Positions 33,920-47,245 of a stretch of DNA of 64,000 bases are shown piece by piece. Location: positions 45,745,385 through 45,809,384 of the forward strand of contig NC_088295.1 of the NCBI RefSeq assembly GCF_032854445.1, given 5' to 3'. Each line of letters begins with the position of its first letter. The first letter of the stretch is position 1. The position numbers and the translations under genes are program-made. Under the pieces are notes generated by a model that was given only the letters and a program-made list of their open reading frames with translations, had not been told where the DNA came from and made no database searches. This DNA comes from Liolophura sinensis. Lineage: Eukaryota; Mollusca; Polyplacophora; Chitonida; Chitonidae.

Positions 33920-34707
33920 CTTTGTTAGACCAATCCAAGTACCTCAAATCACGTTCCAACAGAAAACGTCACAACACGTGATCGCCCTGCAAAGCAACGT
34001 CAAAATAAACGCTGATGGCTGACTGCGGTGAACTGGGACGGGTTTCATGAAGCTTACTTAGCTATGTTTGCCCTTAAATACCATGGCGACGTATGTTATA
34101 GAGATATAAAGTTCACCTAGCTATGGGCTACTTAGCACTAAGTATGCTTTATGAAATCGGACCCAGGCCTTATTCTACCCCGCTGGTAGATGCGAGCCGT
34201 GTGCAGATATTGATATTAAATAGAGATGACCTTTCAAACAACATCAAGAGTGTCACGCAACACACCGGATGGTATGTTTATGTCTACAAATAAAAGAATT
34301 TGAGTTTGTTTACTTACTGGATTTGTTTCCTGATTTATATAAAGGCGAACTATCGGAATTGAGTGATAAAAGTGTTATTTCAAACAGTTCGTAGATATCT
34401 CTTTTATTTTTACATTTTTTATACTTTACACCCAGAAGCCATGACGTTGAAAAAGAGACATTTGTTTCAAGACGTTCCAATCTGAAATCAGCGCTATGAT
34501 GTCATAATACATGTACGGTAAAGTTTTACATTTCTACATCACGCAACACGACGACCTACATACGCAGCTTTGATGTATCTAGGTCAACTGTTACGGTCTA
34601 AGCTTGCCCAAAACGCATGACCCCTGTGGAGGGAGTACAGCAGAATGTCAGCATGAAATATGCAGTTTTTGCCACACGTTCCCTTGGGTATAATAACGCT
34701 TTTGTCT

Positions 34708-34842
34708 TTGTGTTTGTTGTGTAAGCCGATACCGCTGAACTTTGTTTCGTACCTCATCAAATCCCTCGAATGCTGCGCATTCTCAATATTTGACTCCGTA
34801 CGAAACAAAGTTCAGCGGTATGGAGTTATGCAACAAACACCG
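34708..34842. repeat. Long hairpin (inverted repeat, ~45-bp arms)
   Basis: The inner arms, 34729-34752 and 34798-34821, are perfect inverses over 24 nt (CCGCTGAACTTTGTTTCGTA). The outer parts (GTGTTTGTTG on the left, CAACAAACAC on the right) continue the pairing with a few mismatches. The loop is about 45 nt. It could be a foldback MITE or an RNA hairpin. Confidence 0.85.
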
Positions 34843-35383
34843 CTAAAGAGGTGTTAAACCTTAACCCCACTCTTTTTGGTGTTATATGTCTACAGGTAAA
34901 GATAAACATGCTATTATTAATACAGCAATCGTCACAAAATCGTACCAAAATGAAGACCTTTCATGCTCTTAAAGGAGAAGAAAATTTAAATATCAAACAA
35001 ATACCACTGAAAAGAGTATGCATTTCCTCGCAGGTGCATGCCATAAAAAAATTCTAATATGTACCTCAAGCTGATAAATTATAAATAAAGTCAGCGCCAA
35101 AATCCGCTGTGGGCGACTCCCTTTTGCTTAAGAACTACTCCTGAAGTCTTCTGTGTTAGACGGAGATTTCCCGTCGGAAACCGCCGAAGTGCAGTTCCTA
35201 CGTTTCCGGTTGAACTCTTCTTTACAGAAGGTAGCGAACAGTGCAGTTCGTTTTCCGCTTGACAATCAGGAAGCCGGAATGCTGGACGTGGGTTCCGAGT
35301 TTACACGAACAAAGCGGCAGTTTTAACGACTCTCACTGGCTGAGAGGGAACACATCCCCAGCATAAATTACAGGGTGTTAAAG

Positions 35384-35491
35384 ATGGAGAACGCGATGAA
35401 CTCGGCGAATTATGCCAGCTTTGGCGTTTTCAGACTTCACGTGTATGGCGAGGAAAAATCGCAAAATTATGCAGCAGGCACAACCAGATAG
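35384..35491 (+). CDS. Short ORF (35 codons) with good start context, unassigned
   Basis: AAGATGG start context (purine at -3, G at +4) follows a locally GC-richer block. The peptide begins MENAMNSANYASFG and ends at TAG. It is not a family I recognise. It may be a lone first exon, a relic or chance. Confidence 0.15.
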   Translation: MENAMNSANYASFGVFRLHVYGEEKSQNYAAGTTR

Positions 35492-35932
35492 AAAAAATGT
35501 GCGCTTTTCAGCCTATAGTGTCATTGTTTTAAGTTTTCTTCTTCTTTAATGTAAATTGGACCAAAGCTGTGAATAGTCCATCGTTCATTACTGCTATTTT
35601 CGATGGCGAATTTTTGGCAAAGTGGTAACGTAGTACTCATAGGCCTATATTACAAGACTCTCCATTACGCTGGAAAATGTAGGGCCACACCAAATTACCT
35701 CCCTTGAGGTCACTTGTCTCTTTTGAAAAGGGACTTCTAGCAGTTTTATCCTTACAGCCTTGCACGTTTCAAAGTCAAGGCTGACAACGCATCTAGTCAC
35801 AGCAAACTATCACGTCAAGTTTGATGGTAATTGCATGCCCTTTCCGCCAAAGTAAAGCTGGCGACTACGGTGGCCCATATACGACATTTTACTTTTTTCT
35901 TAACTTTTCTTCACTTTTTAACTTTTTCTTAG

Positions 35933-36010
35933 GTTTCCACTTGGGTGAAGGTTTTCACCTGGGTGGAAACGGTTCTCACCTGGGTGAAAAGGTTTTCACC
36001 CAGGTGGAAA
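35933..36010. repeat. Cluster of four TTTCACCYRGGTGAAA palindromes forming a larger foldback
   Basis: Four variants of an ~18-bp self-complementary motif (TTTTCACCTGGGTGGAAA, TTTTCACCCAGGTGGAAA and similar) lie head to tail. The left and right halves of the cluster are also inverse to each other, so the whole can fold into one hairpin. Confidence 0.8.
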
Positions 36011-36784
36011 CTCACGTGATGTAAGAAGCCTCGTTCTCGTTTCCGTGGGCAGAATGATGATGAAATACAACATGTAAGAACTTCAGCATGACGGAGAAAG
36101 GTGTGGATGAGACAAGTCACATGGAATTCCACACGACCTCTATAGAGTGTCCCGAAAATTTTATCTGTTGTCAAAATGATTTCATCTTCCATTTTCCGCC
36201 ATTTTGGACCAGAACGAGGCATGTGCAAGGCTTGCAGATTACCAGACAGACTCATATCAACATGTTCTACCCTACCATTTTGAAGGATATTCATCTAGAT
36301 CAGCGGGATTTTGCATTACCTGGAACTGTATCCGACTCACTGCCAACAACTCTCGAGAGCAATTGAAATACATTTGCCTGTAATGCCTAGAAACATTCAC
36401 ACATAACACACTCTTCAATAGTCAGCTGCTTTCTAGCTAGAACCACAGAACATGTTTAGTTATAAACTGGTTAATTATCCCACTTGCATGGCCGCTGTAG
36501 GAACTTAGGCTCATATGTATAGATACCCGTAGAATTCCGTCCCTGCAGTGTAAAGAACCACCTGAAAAGTATCCGACTTACTCTATATAACACACTGGAA
36601 GACAAATTCTCATGTATATGCAAGATTTTTACATGGAAACAAAGATTAAAGGTCAGTGGATTACTCTGGACTCATAAACCTGACAGCCGTCGGACAAAAG
36701 AAACATTCTTGAGTGCGGCGTTAAACACCAAGCAAAAAGTGCATAAATCAACAAATACCACTTAGACAAGAGTTCATTTCATAC

Positions 36785-38150
36785 ATTAACATTTATTTTG
36801 TTAGATCAAGTGACAATTTCAACGATTTCATTGAAAACATTTGACTTTCAGCTGCTCTTCACATGACAAACGTATGCGCGACCAGACAAAAAACTGATGG
36901 CGTTTTTCTTGGACAGATCAGCAGAATTTCTCGGAGAGCTCCATGCAACTGCAATAAATATACATTGATACTGAAATATACACCAACATTTGCTGGAGGA
37001 TCAAGTCCCATGAATTACTGAAATAAGCTCACAACCAAATTAGACTACATGGTTTTAAAATAAAGATTGAATAACGAAAATTCAAAACAGGGGAAGACTT
37101 AACAAAATCCATCCAAGCAAAAGCATAATTATTCGACAGGTTTACCTGTCAAAAAGAAACATGGGATTGGGGGGGGGCGATATATGAAGTGTTGGGTACA
37201 TATCGATGGATAGGGTATACGACATAACATCCGTTACACTATCTGACATCGGGTAGATTTTTAAGGATTGTGTGAATCCGGAAGAATATGGTAACATCAA
37301 ACGTTGAGCTAAAGCTCACGTATACACTCGGCAGTCAACAGTGGAAACAAAGTCCATCACACTTTTCAAATCGGCAATTGTGAAACCATAAATAAACTTC
37401 TATTCACATAACAAAAAAAAAACTGTACAATTCGGCAACTGCTACCATAATTTACATTCTATAACGAAAGCGTTCAAGAGAAACAAAACATTGCTAGGTT
37501 CCCGTAATAATAGTTGTCACTGTCCAACAACATGTACGCAGGCAAAGGGGGATAATCTTGAACTGCAATACCTTTAGCGGAACTTTAAGGGATCTGCATG
37601 TTCTTCCCAATCACGTGTGTACTGCAAAACCCATTAAGCAGGACTTGTTTGTTTTAGGTATTACATGGCAAATTATATTTAACTTTTTGCATTGATGTCT
37701 TCTAAATGAAATTCTATGAAAGCATGCTCACCAATGAATCTCATGGATGGGTTGTCAAATAACTAAATCATTTACAAACCTATCAAAATAACTATCTAAT
37801 GTCTACTTTAAAGAACCATGTAAAGGTGGTTGTTGACTTTTTATATAAAGGGTGTTAGCAAGTTTAACATGGAATCTTTAGTGATGTCCCACAAAGTGGA
37901 AAGTTGGAATTTATTTGCTTATGTGCTATTAGATGAATAGAGTCTCGAGATGTGATGGGATATTTTTCCCAACAGAAGGGATCTTATACAAAACATGTCA
38001 ACTAATTTTCTCATAACAATTTGCAAAGATGACATTGAATTATAGTTTAAAATTCCCAAAGATGTTGTCTTTTCGTGAAATGCCACCAAGAAAGACTGAT
38101 TTAAGAAGTTTTGTCATTATGGCCAGGTCCAAGCTGTGCAGTTTACTTCA

Positions 38151-38209
<59 letters not shown>

Positions 38210-40255
38210 AATTTATGGCTCAGGGGCCACTTTCACAAAACTTCATAAGTCATATTTCTCTTAACTATTGTCTTTAAAAGATGTTGTCTAAGTTACCTGC
38301 CATAAGGCGACGTCATTTATGAAAAATTAGTTGACAGAATTTTGTGAAAATGGGCCCAGACACATGTGCGAAACCTTTGATAGCGGGAACATTAAACTCA
38401 ACTTCAGACTCTTGCCTTTTAAGTTCTTTTCTGTAACATAGTCCATATTTTGTACAAATTACCACAATATACAGTAAGGTTTCACTTAGCTTGGCACCAG
38501 CTTATTTGGCAAAAAAAATGCCCATTGGCTAAGGGAACAATGCCAGTCTTTCAAAGTAGAATTATTGCTAACATTTGTAATGAAATGCATGTCTTACAGC
38601 AGACAACTTTCAGCAAAAAAGTTTCAACCAGTTATTAATTGAACAGTTTGTTTCATAATTGCATAGGAAGGAAAACAATTAAAAGTAACCACAATACAGT
38701 AACAATCTTGTCACAGATCAAATGTAATCACAAAAATAATCATATCAGTTTACACAAGCCTTTTTTTCCTGCAATCTGCACTGTCTTATATTTGCATTCA
38801 CACAGGCCGAAGCTTTTTGCCATTGAAAAGTTTTCAGTTATTTGCATTTACCGTTGCAACTTGACTTTGGTACACTAGCTTGTCATTAGAAGTCGACAGT
38901 TTGGGCTACTCTACATTTCACAGCTACCCAGCATTTTATGTGAACGTAACATACTGTTACATTTCCATGTACATAACCAAGCATTTTACATATGAACCAG
39001 CATTCTCAGAGTTACGTATTCAGCAAAGGCATTTGATAAGCAAGTATCAATAACATGATCACACCAGTTCATTTCCACAAATATACAGTTAATGTAGAAA
39101 TACTACTGACTTCCCATCTACATGTATAAATCAACAACTCACAAAGTTCATGGGACAGGAAGTGCTCTCCATGAATCTATCATTTCAAGGTCTTGATGTC
39201 TGCATTAAATATTTCAACCAGCATACAAAAACACCTGCATGAAGGCCTCTCTTACAGGCAAACTAACAGCACTGAAAGTATAACTGACATGAAACCTCCA
39301 AGAAATACTGGTGACAGAAAATGATTGTAAACATTTGAAATTCATCTCCTCAAAAATATTTACAAAGATCATGATAACTATTATCATACCCCATTACCAT
39401 GACAAAAAAAAACAAAAGGGACACATGATCCAAATTAAATCTGTTCCATGAAAATATTCTATTGAATTCTTGGGTCAGCAAAGAATAAGTGAGTAGTCCA
39501 GGTTAAACAAGTCAATATGTCTGTATAATCAATCCACTCTGATAAAAAAAAATCTTCCCGTGACGTATACTAATACTTTACAGAAAAAAAATTAGAAAAA
39601 GCAAAGAAAGAAAAACGGTATAGTGTCACTGCATTTAAAACACCAAACAAACATGTGCTTAGTGAAGCAACTTCACAGCAGAAATCATAAGGTATTATGT
39701 GGTGCCTTTTCAAAATTATCTTATTCTTACTTCTTTACACCTAGATAACCCATATCTATGAAATAGTCCTTGTAAACTACTAAAACATGTATGTCTGTAC
39801 TACAGAGAAAACATCTACCTCAGTGTGTCAGTGAGAACATCACTTTCCGGATATTCTCTATGGCAGTAACTTGAAAAAAAAACAAAAATATGCAATATTC
39901 ATCAAGTGCAATATTTCACAGATGTTGGATTTTTAAGAAAAGTCTCTGAGAAGAAGGTGTGAAATGTACACAGGGACTGTTGATGAACTGTCTTGGAGGC
40001 CATAATAGCCGACAGGAGAAAAAAAAATAGCGATAAATACACACTTCAAATAGATACTGTTCCACAAAAATAACTCGCCAGACATCTTAAAATATGTTAC
40101 AGATGGTATCAAAAACAGAATGATTGCTGACTGTAAATGAAGAGGGGGAAAAGTATTTCAAAAAAATTTCTTTTCAGCAAGAAACCAATAGAAGGTGAAG
40201 AGTGTGCAGCAATTTTTGGAACATGCTGTAATTGGATCAAGTCTGGTGCTGCCTC
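36785..40255 (-). other. CASKIN: Putative Caskin 3' UTR
   Basis: About 3.4 kb of AT-rich sequence without tandem arrays or SINEs, except an (AT)n(GT)n run at 38153-38208. A minus-strand AATAAA lies at 36792-36797, just before SINE debris resumes. Long 3' UTRs are common for neuronal scaffolds. The boundary is inferred. Confidence 0.4.
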
Positions 40256-40367
40256 TCACTCAACCAGCTCCAGGTCTAACATGGCGTCTAATTCCTCTGT
40301 CAGGTCAGCCAGCATGTTGTCTATATCATTGAGCACATCACCCGTCTCTGTCGATCGCTTCTGCTTC
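40256..40367 (-). CDS. CASKIN: Caskin last coding exon: conserved C-terminal helix
   Basis: From KQKRSTETG to the stop TGA at 40256-40258. It encodes [20 protein letters not shown] then LDLELVE, corresponding to the conserved vertebrate Caskin tail (ILDDI..M..DL.D.LDAMLE). It joins in phase across the 3.1-kb array-bearing intron, so no extra exon is needed between. Confidence 0.92.
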
Positions 40368-43300
40368 CTGCAAACACAGCCACAGCCAAAAAAACGTGTT
40401 ACGTTTCAGAGTCCAAAAAACACAAACTTTGCCTGGCTGAGACATACTGCTGGTCAGAATGCATATCAGTAGTGAACAAACTACATAGACATCCTATAAG
40501 TAAGCTCTAAGTGGTTTAACAGGACTTAATTAAGAATCTTATACCCTTATGGCTGTCCAGGACTGAACTGAGGCTTTCAATTAAGACTATGATAATGCCA
40601 AGTCTAGATCTAGTACACAATTAGACAGGACCATACAAACCATGTTGACACATGAACTTGGCAAATATTATCTATTTGTTTTATCGGTGTTTTACCACAT
40701 ACTCAACTATATTTCACTTATACAGCAGTGGCCAGCTTATGGTGGGAGGAAACCCACGACCATCCACAAGTTGCTGGCAGACCTTCCTACGTATGGCCGG
40801 AGAGGTTTCTTGTTAACAGTATAGTATATTAAGGTCTGCTAGTTGAAGAACATAGAGTAAGAAGAATTTCAGTTTCAGAGTTAGGATACAGTGTGTTTGG
40901 GGTAAACTGTAACAGAATTTAGACTGAACTACGTAGAACTTACGATTCAGAGTCTGGGTGTAGATTACATTGACAGACTGTGACAGAATATAGACTGAGT
41001 AGAACTTATGATTCAGAGTCTGGGTGTAGATTACATTGACAGACTGTGACAGAATTTAGACTGAGTAGAACTTACGATTCAGAGTCTGGGTGTAGATTAC
41101 ATTGACAGGCTGTGACAGAATTTAGACTGAGTAGAACTTACGATTCAGAGTCTGGGTGTAGATTACATTGACAGACTGTGACAGAATTTAGACTGAGTAG
41201 AACTTACGATTCAGAGTCTGGGTGTAGATTACATTGACAGACTGTGACAGAATTTAGACTGAGTAGAACTTACAATTCAGAGTCTGGGTGTAGATTACAT
41301 GGGCAGGCTGTGACAGAATTTAGACTGAGTAGAACTTACGATTCAGAGTCTGGATGTACATTACATTGACAGACTGTGACAGAATTTAGACTGAGTAGAA
41401 CTTACAATTCAGAGTCTGGGTGTAGATTACATGGGCAGGCTGTGACAGAATTTAGACTGAGTAGAACTTACGATTCAGAGTCTGGGTGTAGATTACATTG
41501 ACAGACTGTGACAGAATTTAGACTGAGTAGAACTTACAATTCAGAGTCTGGGTGTAGATTACATGGGCAGGCTGTGACAGAATTTAGACTGAGTAGAACT
41601 TACGATTCAGAGTCTGGATGTAGATTACATTGACAGACTGTGACAGAATTTAGACTGAGTAGAACTTACAATTCAGAGTCTGGGTGTAGATTACATGGGC
41701 AGACTGTGACAGAATTTAGACTGAGTAGAACTTACAATTCAGAGTCTGGGTGTAGATTACATGGGCAGGCTGTGACAGAATTTAGACTGAGTAGAACTTA
41801 CGATTCAGAGTCTGGGTGTAGATTACATTGACAGACTGTGACAGAATTTAGACTGAGTAGAACTTACAATTCAGAGTCTGGGTGTAGATTACATTGACAG
41901 ACTGTGACAGAATTTAGACTGAGTAGAACTTATGATTCTGAGTCTGGGTGTAGATTACATTGACAGACTGTGACAGAATTTAGACTGAGTAGAACTTACA
42001 ATTCAGAGTCTGGGTGTAGATTACATTGACAGACTGTGACAGAATTTAGACTGAGTAGAACTTATGATTCTGAGTCTGGGTGTAGATTACATTGACAGAC
42101 TGTGACAGAATTTAGACTGAGTAGAACTTACAATTCAGAGTCTGGGTGTAGATTACATTGACAGACTGTGACAGAATTTAGACTGAGTAGAACTTATGAT
42201 TCTGAGTCTGGGTGTAGATTACATTGACAGACTGTGACAGAATTTAGACTGAGTAGAACTTACGATTAAGAGTCTGGGTGTAGATTACATTGACAGGCTG
42301 TGACAGAATTTAGACTGAGTAGAACTTACGATTCAGAGTCTGGGTGTAGATTACATTGACAGACTGACAGAATTTAGACTGAGTAGAACTTATGATTCAG
42401 AGTCTGGGTGTAGATTACATTGACAGACTGTGACAGAATTTAGACTGAGTAGAACTTACGATTCAGAGTCTGGGTGTAGATTACATTGACAGGCTGTGAC
42501 AGAATTTAGACTGAGTAGAACTTACGATTCAGAGTCTCGGTGTAGATTACATTGACAGGCTGTGACAGAATTTAGACTGAGTAGAACTTATGATTCAGAG
42601 TCTGGGTGTAGATTACATTGACAGACTGTGACAGAATTTAGACTGAGTAGAACTTACGATTCAGAGTCTGGGTGTAGATTACATTGACAGGCTGTGACAG
42701 AATTTAGACTGAGTAGAACTTACGATTCAGAGTCTGGGTGTAGATTACATTGACAGACTGTGACAGAATTTAGACTGAGTAGAACTTACAATTCAGAGTC
42801 TGGGTGTAGATTACATGGGCAGGCTGTGACAGAATTTAGACTGAGTAGAACTTACGATTCAGAGTCTGGGTGTAGATTACATTGACAGACTGTGACAGAA
42901 TTTAGACTGAGTAGAACTTACAATTCAGAGTCTGGGTGTAGATTACATTGACAGACTGTGACAGAATTTAGACTGAGTAGAACTTATGATTCTGAGTCTG
43001 GGTGTAGATTACATTGACAGACTGTGACAGAATTTAGACTGAGTAGAACTTACGATTAAGAGTCTGGGTGTAGATTACATTGACAGGCTGTGACAGAATT
43101 TAGACTGAGTAGAACTTACGATTCAGAGTCTGGGTGTAGATTACATTGACAGACTGACAGAATTTAGACTGAGTAGAACTTATGATTCAGAGTCTGGGTG
43201 TAGATTACATTGACAGACTGTGACAGAATTTAGACTGAGTAGAACTTACGATTCAGAGTCTGGGTGTAGATTACATTGACAGGCTGTGACAGAATTTAGA

Positions 43301-46300
43301 CTGAGTAGAACTTACGATTCAGAGTCTGGGTGTAGATTACATTGACAGACTGTGACAGAATTTAGACTGAGTAGAACTTACGATTCAGAGTCTGGGTGTA
43401 GATTACATTGACAGGCTGTGACAGAATTTAGACTGAGTAGAACTTACGATTCAGAGTCTGGGTGTAGATTACATTGACAGGCTGTGACAGAATTTAGACT
43501 GAGTAGAACTTACGATTCAGGGTCTGGGTGTAGGCTGTTTGGGATAGGCTGTGACGGCACTGGTACTGATGCTTTATTTACGGCAGGCTTCTTGGCTACT
43601 GGTGGAGGAGGTTGGACTTTCCTCAGGTCTGTAACAGAGAGATGTCAAGGGTAAAGAGAAGACATAAGACAGACAAATAGCTCCAGATATATCTACATAT
43701 ATATATTTATAAATTTGGCAGGTGTTTAATGTCGTACTTAAATTTTAACTAGAGAAGGCTTCCAGATGAACGGGAATCATGTAACATAAAGAGAACTGAT
43801 TCTTGAGACATCTTGTCATGTACTTTCATCCTAATGATGAACATGGGCGTGGCACAGGTATGCATTGTTTTTAAGGTACATGTAGTGACAGCAACTTCCA
43901 AATTATACAACTAAATATAATTACATATAATTAGCAGAGAAATCTCAACATTAGCATAGATCCTAACTAGCAATCCTGAGATATATATCTTCACTATGTC
44001 ATGCTCCAAAAGAAATTCTATTTTTTTTGTCTCCCAGTACAGGTTAAAAAAGAATAACAATGGTGGCATCGACTTTACATGTACAAACTTATAAACATAG
44101 TGTACCATTAGGGCATAATCTACATGTGCTTATGGTCCAGGGGTTGATATTTGGCCTCATTCCCAATGATCAGTTTCCTAATTTGTTGCCACAAATGTTC
44201 CAACTAGGGTCTGATGATCAGTTTCCTCATTTGTTACCACAAATGTTCCAACTAGGGTCTGATGATCAGTTTCCTAATTTGTTGCCACAAATGTTCCAAT
44301 TAGGGTCTGATGATCAGTTTCCTAATTTGTTGCCACAAATGTTCCAACTAGGGTCTGATGATCATTTTCCTCATTTGTTGCCACAAATGTCCCAACTAGG
44401 GTCTGATCTCCCACGACATACACTTTTCAGATATGCACACCTGTTTTTTACTGTTTGAACAGTGGGGAGTAAGATGTAATATGAGAAGTGCCAGATGGTG
44501 TGTATGATTTTGATAAATTGAAATATACATTCCCAAGTTTTAATTAAAGTATGTGACCTGGGCTAAGTACAAGTTAACTGTACCGTAAACAGTACTTTAC
44601 TCCCCAAATACATGTACGTGGTTAACATTAAATTTTCCCAACTGTGAGCTCTTTCCCAAAATCTGTTGATTATGCCCTAGCCATTTAGAGAAGACAGAGC
44701 TCTAACTGGATCATTCCTTAAGTTGTAGCTTTTGTCTCTGACTCTATGTCAGGAGTATTGTCAGGTACCCAACTCCTGCTTTTATACCATCTCTCTCTCA
44801 ATGAATGAATGAATGCTTGGGCTTTAACGTCATGCTTAATCTCTCTTTCAAAATTATAAGCATTCTTATTATTATATTTCAAATTTAACAATTAAGTGAA
44901 CCATGGGTTTTATCACCTCATAATTAGAGTTCTTTTTCGTAGTACATGAATTTCCTTTTCGTTTACAAGTACTAAGGCGTTGCCAGCAGCGGAACGATTA
45001 CACTTTCAGTGTCATTATACACAAACATTTTAAACTAAACACCGACAGCACATCATCAAGATATTTATCAGAAAAGCAGGCTACAGATTTGCTAACTTGT
45101 GCTCAATGGCACGCACGCTGATTGCTTGGCAAGAGATGATCGTAAAATGCAGGTCTTGGAAAAAGTCGAAAAAGAAAGACCACAGCCAAAATGATAGAAG
45201 AAACACTGTCTTACTCATACCATAGACACATCACATTTTTGTGTACACATGCCAAACAGAATCTCCATGGTGGTCTAATGTTAATAGCTTACACAGGTAC
45301 ATCTTCAGTAACAAAGCAATGCTGCTTGCAGCATCAGAGTTGTCTCCCTTCAACTAGAAATATTTCTACCTCATGCATTGTTAGTCATAATAAAAATACC
45401 ATGCACAGTATGGTCATAAATGACAGACGTACATGTATGTTCAAGCTCAAGCCTTGGAAACTTGATGATGGTATAGAGTGTACAGGATTGAAATACACTG
45501 TAATATCAATTTATGCTTAAAAACAGATTTTTTCAAAATACTTATTCACATGTACATGCATGCTTGAGTCAGGAACTGAATCATGAGACTTTTGTAAAAA
45601 CTGACCCCCATGTCTCTCTCTTAAACTACACATACATGTTTCTGACTCAGCTGATAATTATCAGCCTTTGCCCCAGGTCAAATTAATGAATGCATGAAAA
45701 AAGAAAACTTTCTTTGTTACGATTAAGCTATACCATGTGAATTAAATCACACTACTTTGACTCCATGCTTGAGGAGCTCCAAAATAACAACACACGGTAC
45801 ACGTGACCAGTGACAAATGTTGGATTTGTAGTGGAAAAATACTACAGAGTGTAACATAAACTTGTGCATTGTTTTGTAAGCACACTTCACGCAGTACAGG
45901 GGAACTGGTGGTAGGGCAAATGAGTAAGTGAATAAACACCCTATTTCCTTAAGCCTTATCCATTTTGATGACTAGTGCCAAGAAAAACCTTAGACTTGGC
46001 AGGCAATGGTCTGACCACAAAAATGTACACCCGGGCTTCCATCTTTAAATACACTTCTAAATTATGGGGAGGAGGTGAGGGGTGTTGGGGGAGATGAGGC
46101 AAATGGCTTGAATATTCTGACTGCTATATCCATGTACTAAACCAGTCGATAAAAAATTAATGTACATCTACAAAAACATGATATGCAACTCATACATCTT
46201 AAAAAAAAAAAAAAAACGCTAAAAAACAAACACTGATAATATCGAGGGCTAAAGGGCGTGTTTCCCAGGGGCGCAAAAAGCCAGGCTATGAAATATTATC

Positions 46301-47196
46301 ATTCCCACAAATTTCAGTTATGCAACAACTGTCCCCTGTTTTCAGCATGCATTAGGATTCTCCTGTGAAAATTAGTCTTCATACATTTTTTTTTATTTCT
46401 TTATTTTTTATTTAATTATTTCTTTTTTTTTTTTGGTGGTTGGGGGCAGAGGGCATGGTTGGGGGGGGGGGGGCAATCACAAATCCTTATGTGAAGGAAA
46501 AATTCATTGCAATTCTGTCTCTGGGAAAAGTTAATCTGACAACCTACATGTAGTGTTATGTACTTGACAAAACAAGCATTGATTTACAGTATTTCTAACT
46601 AAGTCAAGGACTTCTCATATCCTAGCCTCTGTAATAGTAGCTTTTTATAGTCAATATAAAAGTGGTTGACTTTTAGCATTGATTTACAGTATTTTCTAAC
46701 TAAGTCAAGGACTTCTCATATCCTAGCCTCTGTAATAGTAGCTTTTTATAGTCAATATAAAAGTGGTTAATAATAGAAGTTTAGACAAGGACAACAAGCT
46801 CGAGTTTACAATGTACAGCTTTATGTGCAACATACAGATGCCACCGTATACAAATTGGGGAGCCATTTAGATATAAATCATACAGATTTGAGTAGAGAAT
46901 TAAGGTACATCTATGGACATTTGTCAACATAAAATCAACATGAAACAAGCATGGAGGTTTCAGGGCTTGATAAAGGTATACATCCACAGTTCAGGGCCTG
47001 AATAATGCACAATTTTAAATCACACTCAAGTACTATTCAGCACTAACACCATTAACAAGTCCTGTTGGATTTTTAGTACTGAACAGACTAGTAGATCTTT
47101 ACATCAAGTATGTGCTAAACATGAGGAAACATGGAGCAACATATACATGTAAGCATATTTAAATCAAGCACATGTTCAATTTAACAAAATTTTACT

Positions 47197-47245
<49 letters not shown>

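Larger units (their letters stand above)
33792..36780. other. Intergenic region with hairpin and palindrome cluster
   Basis: The first ~250 bp probably hold the stathmin-like promoter. Further along are a long hairpin (34708-34842), a GC-richer stretch at 35100-35400 ending in a 35-codon ORF at 35384, a palindrome cluster (35933-36010) and a SINE A tail. No multi-exon gene was recognised. Confidence 0.5.

Noticed and set aside
41640-41831. Plus-strand ORF with a 22-aa repeat ([16 protein letters not shown]...)
   Set aside because: The 66-bp unit is a multiple of three and happens to stay open in some variants. It is antisense to the Caskin array and stops in most units.
44060-44458. Plus-strand 132-aa ORF with a 16-aa repeat ([16 protein letters not shown])
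   Set aside because: It follows from a 48-bp minisatellite in a Caskin intron; no splice sites or flanking coding signal.
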